A stretch of DNA of 30,725 nucleotides from Bifidobacteriaceae bacterium (GTDB taxonomy: Bacteria; Actinomycetota; Actinomycetes; Actinomycetales; WQXJ01), in NCBI GenBank assembly GCA_031265345.1, contig JAISCU010000073.1, forward strand, positions 1-30,725. Direction: 5' to 3'. A model generated the notes under the pieces. That model saw only the letters and a program-made list of their open reading frames with translations. It was not told the origin of the DNA and did not search any database. Below, piece after piece: positions 23,570 through 30,725 of this stretch. Every line of letters starts with the position of its first letter. Position 1 is the stretch's first letter. The position numbers and the translations under genes are program-made.

Positions 23570-25393
23570 GTGATACGACGTTGGCTGCCTCCGGCGGCCC
23601 TCGGCATTGGGCTGTTGTTGGCCGGTCTGGCGGTCTGTTCCGCGACCGTCTGGCGCGCGCCCGACAACGTCAGCGCCACCCATCGGGTGGGAGCTTCGAC
23701 CCAGGCGCTGGTGGCCGATCCGGGAGTCATGGAAGCACAGGCGGCCTCGGTCGAGATAGCGGTCGAGGCACCGGAGCCGGTGGTCATCGCCGTGGGCCGG
23801 GACACGGACGTGCAGGCCTGGGTGGCCGATTCCCCGGTCGAGCATCTGACCGGGTTCCGCAGCCGTGAGAGCTTCACCGTCCGGGAGTCCGGCTCCGACG
23901 AGCCGTTGGCCGACGCCGCCCGTTCGGACCTGTGGATTCTGGCGCGTCAGGTGAGCGGCGAGGGCAAGATCCGATGGGACAAGGCCGACGAGGGCCGATG
24001 GTCGTTGGTGGTCGCGCCGGTGGACTCGGACGGCCCCGGCTTGGACGGCGTCGAGTTGACCATGACCTGGCCCCAGGAGGTGCGGACGCCGTTGCTTTGG
24101 CCGGGGGTCGTATTGGGCGTCCTGATCGCCGCCGCCGCTTCGATCTGGTGGCTCGCCTGGCTCAGGCGCGCTGCCGGTCCGGGGGCACCCCCCGACGCGA
24201 GCGGCCAGGTGGCCAGTGCGCACAAGGTCGCCGATGCCGCAGATTTGGCTCTGGCCGCGAAGGCTGTCGGCGCGCTGGGGTCGGCTGCCAGTCCGCCCGC
24301 TGCTCCGCTGGTTGCCATGACGCCTGCCGCCCCCGAACTCGGCGCCACCACCACGGTTGGCGCCGGGTCGCTTGGCTCCGCAGCGGCTGGAGCCGTGCCG
24401 GACGCCCCTGGACCGTTGTCCCCGGAGCCAGCCGCCTTGGAGCTACCAGCCTCAGGGCCGGCCGCCGTGGAACCGAGTGCCTTGGTGCCCGGCGCCCCTG
24501 AACCGGCCCTGGCCGAGCCCGCAGCCGAACCGGTCGGCGTTGGGCAAGTCGCGGCCGAGGCAGGGTTGGAGGCCGCCCCGCCCCCACCGGCCCGGGTCAA
24601 GCGGCGTTGGTTCGCTCGCTGGTCCCGGTCCGCGACCGCCGAAGGCGGCGAGGCGGCGCCAGCCGAACTGGCGGCGGTCGACGAACCCGCCGCCGAGCCG
24701 CCCAAGATCGACTTGGGGATGGCCACGCCCAACCGGACTTGGGAACGCCTGGCCGCGTCGGACCCGCGATACTCGGAGCTCGACCTCGACGCCGAACTGG
24801 ATTCGGTCAGCCTGGCAATGGCCTCGAACACGGTGCCCTCCGAACCCGGTACCGACCAGGCGGCCGGCCGCGGTGACAACGAGCTGCCGGTGGCGCCCGA
24901 GCCTGCGCGCGGCATCGTGCAAGGCCAACCGACCAAACCGACCGGCTCGCCCTGGGCTGTCAGCCCGTCTCAAAACGCTGCCCCCAGGCCGATGGTGCCG
25001 GCTCCGTCGCTCGCCGAGCTGGATGTCCTGGCGGCCGGTCAGGGGGCGGGCTATCGGCCCGTGACGGCGCCGAGCCGGGGCGGACTGCCGCAGCGCCCCG
25101 GCCCCGCGGCCCCGCCGGTGACGCCAGCCCAGAAGATCGCCGCGCTCAGGCAGAGCCACACGTCTGACGCGGACGAGGCGGCCTCGACCATCGCGGCGGC
25201 GATGGCGGCGGCGGCGGGCGCAGGTTCGGCGGCGGGATTGACCCGTCGCCAGATCCGTGAGGCCGAACGCGCGGCGAGCGAGGCGCTGCACGTCGCGGGA
25301 CGCGGCACGGGCGAGATCCCGCCCTGGAACTCCCGCGCCGAGGGGCGGCGGCCGCAAGTCCAGATGCAGTCGAGCGAGGTGGAGGAATCATGA
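23570..25393 (+). CDS. Membrane protein with Ala/Pro-rich cytoplasmic region, unknown function
   Basis: A 607-aa protein that I cannot assign to a characterised family. A first hydrophobic segment (LPPAALGIGLLLAGLAVCSA, about residues 5-26) is followed by an extracytoplasmic domain of roughly 150 residues. A second membrane segment (LLWPGVVLGVLIAAAASIWW, near residue 178) follows, then a very long Ala/Pro/Glu-rich, probably disordered cytoplasmic region to the end. This tail carries a short structured-looking stretch, NRTWERLAASDPRYSELDLD, near residue 385 and a final LTRRQIREAERAASEAL. GTG 23570 has AGGGGA at 7-nt spacing and is preferred over GTG 23564. The stop overlaps the next start by 4 nt. 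It heads a three-gene unit with a lipoprotein and a thioredoxin-TPR protein. Confidence 0.75.
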   Translation: MIRRWLPPAALGIGLLLAGLAVCSATVWRAPDNVSATHRVGASTQALVADPGVMEAQAASVEIAVEAPEPVVIAVGRDTDVQAWVADSPVEHLTGFRSRESFTVRESGSDEPLADAARSDLWILARQVSGEGKIRWDKADEGRWSLVVAPVDSDGPGLDGVELTMTWPQEVRTPLLWPGVVLGVLIAAAASIWWLAWLRRAAGPGAPPDASGQVASAHKVADAADLALAAKAVGALGSAASPPAAPLVAMTPAAPELGATTTVGAGSLGSAAAGAVPDAPGPLSPEPAALELPASGPAAVEPSALVPGAPEPALAEPAAEPVGVGQVAAEAGLEAAPPPPARVKRRWFARWSRSATAEGGEAAPAELAAVDEPAAEPPKIDLGMATPNRTWERLAASDPRYSELDLDAELDSVSLAMASNTVPSEPGTDQAAGRGDNELPVAPEPARGIVQGQPTKPTGSPWAVSPSQNAAPRPMVPAPSLAELDVLAAGQGAGYRPVTAPSRGGLPQRPGPAAPPVTPAQKIAALRQSHTSDADEAASTIAAAMAAAAGAGSAAGLTRRQIREAERAASEALHVAGRGTGEIPPWNSRAEGRRPQVQMQSSEVEES

Positions 25394-26463
25394 GCCAGCT
25401 CGCGGGTCCGGGCCGTTCGCCAATTGCCCGAGGCGGTCGATGGGCGGCGTTGACCATGTTGGCCGTGGCGGCGTTGGCAGCATCCGTGACCGCCTGTTCG
25501 GCGCCGACCCCGCAGGTCAGCCCGCCGCCCAAACCGGCCGAGCCGCCGGTGGTCCTCCAGGCCACGCAGCTCGAACGGATCCTGCAGGAGCTCTCGGCGG
25601 ACCTGGAGAAATCCGCCGCCGAGTCGAGCGCCGATCCGTTGGAGGGGAGAGTGGCCGGGGCCGCTCTAGCGATGGTCCAGGCGCAGCTCGCGGCCAAGGC
25701 GGCCAACCCGGACGAGAAGACCGCTTTCGAGCTGGGCACACGCTTCGCGGACGGACAGATCGTGGCCCGGTCGCAGGTCTGGCCGCGCTCGTTCGCGGTG
25801 GTGACCGACTCGGCGGAGACCGAGGCGCCGTTCATCTACCAATTGGAGCAGGCCGACGCGCGCAGTCCCTACAAGCTGGTCCTGTGGGCGCGGATGCTGG
25901 CCGGGGCGACCCTTCCGCCGACAGCGGCCGCGGGAGTCGGTTCGGCGGTGGTGGACCCAGGCTCGCCCGACCTTCAAGTGACACCGATAGCCGCCGTGCA
26001 GGCCTACGCGGCAGCCAAGGACGATCCGACCGGCGACCAGGCGGACCTGTTCGACACGGTCCTGCAGGACGGAGTCGACCCGGACTCCGCCCGCGCCCGG
26101 TGGACCGCGTTGGCCCAGGCGTACAGGGGCGGGATCACTCAGTTCGCGGACGGACAGGTCCAGACCTCGTCGGCGCTGATCGAGGGGTCGGTCTCGGCGC
26201 TGGCCACCGCCGACGGCGGAGCGCTGGTGTTCGGGCAGGTCAAGTCCGTGATGGACTTGGTGGCCACGCCACCGGCGGGGGAGTACATCGACATGGGGAG
26301 CCAGTCCTACACCGGCCTTGGCGCTCAGACCCTGCAGATGACGAAGTCCGCGCGCATCGAGCATCTGCAGACGGTCGTCCTGGCCGTGCCGTCCAAGGAC
26401 GCGCCCGGCTCGATCCGAGTAATCGCCGTGGCCGACCTGCCCACGGCCGTCCAAGTGGAGTAG
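25390..26463 (+). CDS. Secreted lipoprotein, unknown function
   Basis: A 357-aa exported lipoprotein. The N-terminus has Arg residues, a hydrophobic core (WAALTMLAVAALAA) and a lipobox VTAC with acylated Cys36, followed by a Pro-rich linker (SAPTPQVSPPPKPAEPP). The mature part contains two regions of mixed alpha/beta character, with QLERILQELSADLEKSAAES near residue 58 and AVQAYAAAKDDPTGDQADLF near residue 205, but no motif I recognise. The ATG overlaps the upstream stop, with GGAGG just before it. Its own stop is 3 nt before the next start. Tight coupling to the membrane protein and the thioredoxin-TPR protein suggests one complex or pathway; that is inference. Confidence 0.8.
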   Translation: MSQLAGPGRSPIARGGRWAALTMLAVAALAASVTACSAPTPQVSPPPKPAEPPVVLQATQLERILQELSADLEKSAAESSADPLEGRVAGAALAMVQAQLAAKAANPDEKTAFELGTRFADGQIVARSQVWPRSFAVVTDSAETEAPFIYQLEQADARSPYKLVLWARMLAGATLPPTAAAGVGSAVVDPGSPDLQVTPIAAVQAYAAAKDDPTGDQADLFDTVLQDGVDPDSARARWTALAQAYRGGITQFADGQVQTSSALIEGSVSALATADGGALVFGQVKSVMDLVATPPAGEYIDMGSQSYTGLGAQTLQMTKSARIEHLQTVVLAVPSKDAPGSIRVIAVADLPTAVQVE

Positions 26464-26466
26464 ATC

Positions 26467-27477
26467 ATGACTGAACGTTTCGCTGATTCGAACATGCCCG
26501 ACCTGGCGAAGGGCGCCGGTGCTCGGGGCGCGGCGCAGCCCCGAGGGGTTCCGGGCGCGGCCCCAGGTGTGGGCTCGTCTCGGGGTGCGCCCGCGGCTTC
26601 GGGTGGCGGCGCGTCTCGGGGCACCAACACCCCCCAGATGGCCGATGCCGCCGGAGGAGCACCGGGACCGTCTTATGTTGTCGAGGTGGAGGGCCAGGAG
26701 GCTTTCAAGGCTCTGGTCGCGCAGTCCACGACCGTGCCGGTGGTGGTCGATTTGTGGGCCACTTGGTGCGAGCCGTGCAAGCAGCTCAGCCCCGTCTTGG
26801 AGCAAGTGGTGGCGGAGTACGGCGGACGTCTGCTCCTGGCCAAGATCGACGTGGACAAGAACCAGGAGATCGCCGCCGCCTTCCAGGTCCAGTCCGTGCC
26901 CACCGTGGTGGCGTTGGTGCAGGGCCAGCCGGTGCCGTTGTTCAACGGCGCGGTGCCAGCGGAGCAGGTCCGGCGATTCCTCGACGAACTGCTCAAGGCA
27001 GCCGCGACGGTCGGTGTGACCGGGCAGGTGGCTGGGGCTCCTGGCAACGGCGCGGGGGCTGTGCCAGTTCCGCCGCCGTTGCGCCAGGAGGGCTACGACG
27101 CGCTGGAGAGGGGCGATCTGGCGGCGGCCGAGGCGGCGTTCACCAAGGCGCTGGCCGCCTCGCCGGGCGACGCGGTGGCCAAGGCTGCGCTGGCCCAAGT
27201 CGGACTGCTCAAGCGTCTGGATGGCGAGACGGACGCCGCAGCCAAGGCCGACGAGCCCGGCGCCAGCCTCGATGACGCCATGGCCGCCGCCGACCTGGCC
27301 GTCGCCTCGGGCCAGTTCGCGGTCGGCTTCGGCCGCCTGTTGGAGGCGATCCGCACCGCCGCGCCGGAGGACAAGGAACGCCTGCGCCTGCGCTTGCTCG
27401 ACCTGTTCGAGGTCGCTGGCCCCGACGAACCGGCTGTGGGCCAGGCACGTCGCCGTCTGGCGGGCCTTCTGTTCTGA
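26467..27477 (+). CDS. Thioredoxin-domain protein with C-terminal TPRs (YbbN/CnoX-like)
   Basis: A 336-aa cytoplasmic protein. The first 65 residues are Gly/Ala/Pro-rich and probably disordered. A thioredoxin fold follows (about residues 70-180) with VVDLWATWCEPCKQLSPVLE, whose active-site cysteines are Cys101 and Cys104, and the cis-Pro motif QSVPTVVAL. The C-terminal half (about residues 200-336) has tetratricopeptide-like helices, including YDALERGDLAAAEAAFTKAL. This matches the YbbN/CnoX family, holdases that pass oxidised substrates to GroEL in E. coli. Here the CxxC is intact, so oxidoreductase activity is possible. ATG 26467 has GGAG 6 nt upstream. It is the third gene of the unit and may also serve the MsrAB enzyme, though nothing shows this directly. 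Confidence 0.87.
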   Translation: MTERFADSNMPDLAKGAGARGAAQPRGVPGAAPGVGSSRGAPAASGGGASRGTNTPQMADAAGGAPGPSYVVEVEGQEAFKALVAQSTTVPVVVDLWATWCEPCKQLSPVLEQVVAEYGGRLLLAKIDVDKNQEIAAAFQVQSVPTVVALVQGQPVPLFNGAVPAEQVRRFLDELLKAAATVGVTGQVAGAPGNGAGAVPVPPPLRQEGYDALERGDLAAAEAAFTKALAASPGDAVAKAALAQVGLLKRLDGETDAAAKADEPGASLDDAMAAADLAVASGQFAVGFGRLLEAIRTAAPEDKERLRLRLLDLFEVAGPDEPAVGQARRRLAGLLF

Positions 27478-27583
27478 CCCCAGGGCCATCTAGGGTCCTG
27501 GGCTGTCGTCACACCCCGGGTGTAATCTGGCGAAGAGCCCTCGTTCTTGAGTCGCGCCTGAATGCGCTGGAGAGGGGTTTGCC
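27478..27583 (+). promoter_or_regulatory. Intergenic region: weak terminator stem and promoter candidate
   Basis: CCCAGG (27479-27484) pairs with CCTGGG (27497-27502) just after the thioredoxin gene; no T-tract follows. ACACCCCGGGTGT (27511-27523) is a perfect 6-1-6 palindrome that abuts TAATCT (27523-27528), a candidate -10. No clear -35 was seen. GAGAGGGG precedes the GTG start of the protease gene at good spacing. Confidence 0.35.
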
Positions 27584-30271
27584 GTGAAGAACAGGTTATG
27601 GCTAGGTTTGGTCGGCGTGGCCGGCCTGGTCCTATCGGCGCTGCCAGGCGCCGCTACCAGCAAGGCTGTGATCCCGTCGGATGATGTGCTCATAGAAGCA
27701 TTCGCAGCTTTCCCGTTGTCCGGTGCGCTGGTGGAGGTCAACGCGCACGAGGACTCGATTCTGGTCGCGTCCGACCGGTTCGAGGATTTCCCCGTGGCGG
27801 GTGGGGATTACATCATCATGTCCACTGGCAACGCGGCCGATGTGCTCGCCGAGTGGTGGCGTGCATCGGAACGGGCGAGCACCGACCTCGGGATACAAGG
27901 CGGCGCGGACGGACATGATTTGACTCAACTGACGTTCGATCTTGAGCCTCCCGACGGTGCGGAGTGCTTCGCGTTCGATTTCCAGTTCTTGGCCGAGGAC
28001 GATCCTTACGTGACCTTTGAACCGCCCCCGGGCAGCACGGTCTCGGGACCGTGGAGTTGGGAGGTGGTTGGATCTAGCCTCAACGATGTCTTCACGGCCG
28101 AGCTGAATGAGAATCTCTTCTCAACGGAAAACGGCGTGGTGGTCGCCCCTAACAATCTCGCTTACGACTCCGACGGAAACGCCGTGTCGATCAACACTGT
28201 CGCAGACCTTCACCCGATAGCGTGGTCGGGTACGAGGCTGGACTGGGGCACGTATCGTTTGACGGCGGTGGCGCCGGTTGAGGCGGATACGGACACGGGC
28301 CGGATGTCGCTGATCTTGTCCGTGCAGGACGTAGGGAATTCATTGCTGGATTCGGCGGTTCTGCTCGACAATTTCCGGTGGCGGTACAACAATTCGGCGG
28401 GCCGGTGCGGCTCGGGCGTCTACCCGACCCTTGACGTCGACGGCGACGGCCTTCCCGACGACTGGGAGATCAACGGGATCGACTACGACGGGGACGGAAT
28501 CCCCGAGCTCGACCTGCCTGCGCTGGGCGCGGACCCCCTGCACGCGGACATCTTTCTCGAGATCGACTGGATGGTCCGTCCACCCCAGTGCGCGGGCCAG
28601 GTGTGCTGGGGAGGTAGCTATTCTTTCCAGCCCAGGACCGACGCGATGCAGGACGTGGTTGATGCGTTCGCTGATGCGCCTTACCGGAACCCCGACCGAA
28701 TGCCGGGGATAAACCTGCATATCGATGCGGGTCGGCTCTCGCCTGTCCAAAGTGTTCCTGGTGGCCCAAGCGGCACGGTCCCCAGTGGATACGGAGGCGA
28801 GGTCCCGTGGCGGAGCAATGTGGTGCCGCTCGCTGCCGACGGCGGGTTCGACTGGACCGAGTTCGAGGCGATCAAGGTGGCGCATTTCGGACCCGCGGAC
28901 TCCGACGCCCGGCGCGACGCTTTCCATTACGTGCTGTACGCCGACCGCTACGGCGACCCGACGAGTTCGGGTATCTCGCGTGGCATCCCCGCCGCCGACT
29001 TCGTCGTCACGGACGGACCGGCCGGAGCGCTTGGCTTTACACGGGTCCAGGAACGAGGGACCTTGATGCATGAGCTGGGACACAACCTGGGTCTGCGGCA
29101 CGGCGGCCCGGACGACGAGACTTTCCAGGGGAAAGCGATTTACGTGTCGATCATGAACTACTTCTACCAACTGGATGGGCTGCCGCCGGCCGAGGGCTCT
29201 GACGATCCGCGGCTCGACTATTCGCGCGGGGATCCGTTCGATGATTGGGCGCACGTTGTTTTCCGGGGAGGCTCTATCGGTGACTTCGGCGACGACGCTC
29301 CCGTCATGGTGACCTATGACTCGGAAGAACTGCATTGGGACCCTGTTGACGGTTGGGGCGGACCAGGGATTCCTGGCGACGGGAATATCGGTTTCATGGG
29401 GCCGAACGTGTTTGCCGCTGGCGAGCCGGATCAGACCTTCTACGTGCGGGTCGCCAACGCCTCATCTCAAGAGTCGACCTACCAGGTGACTGCCACCATC
29501 GGTGGGAATCCGCAGCCTCCGGTCGAAGTCGTGGTGGCGGGGCGTGCTTCAGAAATGGTCGCGGTGGCTTTCACGGCCGTGGAGCTGGGCGTGGGCGAGC
29601 TCTCGTTGGAGCTGGCGCTGTCCTCGGACGAATTCGGCCCTGGTGTCGCGGCCGCATCGGAGACATTGCTGGGGATGGACCTGTCCGCGGCGGGGGAGCG
29701 GGAGACCTTGGTGAACGCGATAGCGCTCGCTCGGGCGAACGTGGAACCGCCGCATGACTTGGTGTTGGAAGTCTTGGATGGGATGGTCGGCCACCCGTTG
29801 GATGTTCCCGGAGAGGAGCCTGGCGACGACTCGCCGGACGAGGCCACCCAACCGGAAGAAGAACCGCAGGATCCGGACCAGCCGGATGATGGGCCGTCCG
29901 GTGACGCGTCGGAACCGGCGCCCAGCGGGGTTCCGGAAGACGGTTCTGTCGCGCCGGGCGAAGACTCGGAAGGCCAGTCTCCGCCGCAGGGCGGCACCTC
30001 GAGCGGCCGACCGACGGAGCCGGATGGGGGCCCCGGTGGTCCGGCGGCGCCGCCAGGTGCGACGCCCACCGGTCAGAAATCGGACACGCGGGCCGCGGCG
30101 GCGTCAGTGGGCAGTGGCGGCGCGGCTTCTGCTCGCCTGGGCGGGGCGCTGCCGGCGACCGGTGGGACGAGCCTGGCATGGCTGGGTTGGGTGACCACAT
30201 TGATGGTCGCAGTTGGGATCGGTTGTGCAGCGCGGAGGCGTCGGCTTGAGCACGGACAGCATTGGCGTTGA
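27584..30271 (+). CDS. LPXTG cell-wall-anchored metzincin-like metalloprotease
   Basis: An 895-aa exported, sortase-anchored protein. A signal peptide (about residues 1-26) precedes a choice-of-anchor-L-like domain (FPVAGGDYIIMSTGNAADVL near residue 68). Two DxDxDG calcium loops follow at residues 284-292 and 300-308. The zinc site is HELGHNLGLRH, with His496, Glu497, His500 and His506; NYFYQ follows Met524, the probable Met-turn. A beta-rich module with GPNVFAAGEPDQTFYVRV starts near residue 606. A Pro/Glu/Asp-rich wall-spanning stretch follows (about 735-850), then LPATG (856-860), a membrane segment and RRRR. Codon use has more A/T-ending codons than the neighbours, most visibly in the first 800 nt, suggesting different ancestry. 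GTG 27584 has a good Shine-Dalgarno. The substrate is unknown. Confidence 0.88.
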   Translation: MKNRLWLGLVGVAGLVLSALPGAATSKAVIPSDDVLIEAFAAFPLSGALVEVNAHEDSILVASDRFEDFPVAGGDYIIMSTGNAADVLAEWWRASERASTDLGIQGGADGHDLTQLTFDLEPPDGAECFAFDFQFLAEDDPYVTFEPPPGSTVSGPWSWEVVGSSLNDVFTAELNENLFSTENGVVVAPNNLAYDSDGNAVSINTVADLHPIAWSGTRLDWGTYRLTAVAPVEADTDTGRMSLILSVQDVGNSLLDSAVLLDNFRWRYNNSAGRCGSGVYPTLDVDGDGLPDDWEINGIDYDGDGIPELDLPALGADPLHADIFLEIDWMVRPPQCAGQVCWGGSYSFQPRTDAMQDVVDAFADAPYRNPDRMPGINLHIDAGRLSPVQSVPGGPSGTVPSGYGGEVPWRSNVVPLAADGGFDWTEFEAIKVAHFGPADSDARRDAFHYVLYADRYGDPTSSGISRGIPAADFVVTDGPAGALGFTRVQERGTLMHELGHNLGLRHGGPDDETFQGKAIYVSIMNYFYQLDGLPPAEGSDDPRLDYSRGDPFDDWAHVVFRGGSIGDFGDDAPVMVTYDSEELHWDPVDGWGGPGIPGDGNIGFMGPNVFAAGEPDQTFYVRVANASSQESTYQVTATIGGNPQPPVEVVVAGRASEMVAVAFTAVELGVGELSLELALSSDEFGPGVAAASETLLGMDLSAAGERETLVNAIALARANVEPPHDLVLEVLDGMVGHPLDVPGEEPGDDSPDEATQPEEEPQDPDQPDDGPSGDASEPAPSGVPEDGSVAPGEDSEGQSPPQGGTSSGRPTEPDGGPGGPAAPPGATPTGQKSDTRAAAASVGSGGAASARLGGALPATGGTSLAWLGWVTTLMVAVGIGCAARRRRLEHGQHWR

Positions 30272-30283
30272 CGGGAGATTGCG

Positions 30284-30725
30284 ATGAGCAACGACAGAGG
30301 AATGAATGCCACAGCGGCCCCTTCCGGGCGGTTGTGGAAGTGGTTGGCTGGTTTGGCCGCGTTCGTGGTGGTCGCGGCGGCCGGCGTGGTTGTTTGGGGG
30401 GCAGCATCGGGCGGCGTATCGGCTGGACCGCGCGGCGACGCGTCGCCGACGCCGGGAGAGGCCGCCCAGACAGGCCCGACGCCCGCCTCAACGGATGGCC
30501 CACGGGGTCCTTCAGGCGAACTCGGGTGGGACGACATTGAGCGCCTGGGGCTGGGCGCGCCTGGGGACGGAGGTTTTGCCTTGAGCGGGCCGAATGTCTT
30601 TGCGAGCGGCGAACCGGATCAGACGTTCTACATCCTGGTCGGCAACGCGGCGAAGCCGAAGTCGACTTACACGGTGGTTGCGGTGATCGACGGGGACCAG
30701 GAGGTCACGGTCGAGGTAACTCTGG
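30284..30725 (+). CDS. Membrane-anchored protein sharing a module with the metalloprotease (partial)
   Basis: The gene starts at ATG 30284, with GGGAG 6 nt upstream and 12 nt after the protease stop, and runs off the window after 147 codons. The N-terminus has one membrane segment, WLAGLAAFVVVAAAGVVVWG (residues about 20-39), then a Pro/Thr/Gly-rich linker. From about residue 85 the sequence matches the protease module: ELGWDD..., PGDGG, then GPNVFASGEPDQTFYILVGN and STYTVVAVIDG. The DNA is also clearly alike (30587-30648 versus 29399-29460). It is probably exported with an uncleaved signal anchor or signal peptide. Its function is unknown; a paralogous partner of the protease is inferred from order and homology. 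Confidence 0.8.
   Translation, partial: MSNDRGMNATAAPSGRLWKWLAGLAAFVVVAAAGVVVWGAASGGVSAGPRGDASPTPGEAAQTGPTPASTDGPRGPSGELGWDDIERLGLGAPGDGGFALSGPNVFASGEPDQTFYILVGNAAKPKSTYTVVAVIDGDQEVTVEVTL

Overview
The window is about two thirds G+C and reads as the chromosome of a Gram-positive high-GC actinobacterium. The lineage markers are an SepH-type division protein, the DUF4193 / dut / DUF3710 / OB-fold / DUF3159 block, two Scy/FilP-like polarisome coiled coils, an LpdA-type quinone reductase and an LPXTG cell-wall protein. No rRNA, tRNA, transposase, integrase or CRISPR array was seen. A finer taxonomic placement is not supported by the sequence alone.

Layout. (1) 1-2930: a run of three family-4 glycosyltransferases on the + strand, joined by 4-bp stop/start overlaps, the first cut by the window edge. 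(2) 2931-3389: a 459-nt convergent gap with two long hairpin repeats on a 137-bp period and three 15-bp palindromes at exactly 22-bp pitch. (3) 3390-6952: a zinc alcohol dehydrogenase and an LpdA-like flavoprotein on the - strand, divergent from an MsrA-MsrB fusion. (4) 7017-13012: sepH on the - strand, divergent from DUF4193, dut, DUF3710, OB-fold protein, DUF3159 membrane protein and two alpha/beta hydrolases, most of them tightly packed or overlapping. (5) 13013-13281: a second convergent gap with the same hairpin repeat on the same 137-bp period. (6) 13282-17108: a surface lipoprotein of the Cthe_2159 carbohydrate-binding type, a DUF4956 membrane protein and an AlbA_2/Schlafen-type putative regulator, all on the - strand. 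(7) 17390-19457: a YbaK-type editing protein divergent from aspartate ammonia-lyase. (8) 19632-23363: two large coiled-coil proteins on the - strand. (9) 23570-27477: a three-gene + strand unit (bitopic membrane protein, lipoprotein, thioredoxin-TPR protein). (10) 27584-end: a large LPXTG-anchored metzincin-like protease followed by a membrane-anchored protein that repeats one of the protease's C-terminal modules.

How the parts relate. Regions 4 and 8 suggest cell division and polar growth (SepH, Scy/FilP-like proteins) next to nucleotide-pool hygiene (dut). Regions 6, 9 and 10 are envelope-facing. Redox protection recurs (MsrAB, LpdA, thioredoxin).

The least explained signals are non-coding: the 48-bp hairpin family, whose inner stems change sequence but stay paired, and the 22-bp-phased palindrome array beside one of its clusters. 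The best protein-level novelty is the shared GPNVFA...GEPDQTFY module in the last two genes.
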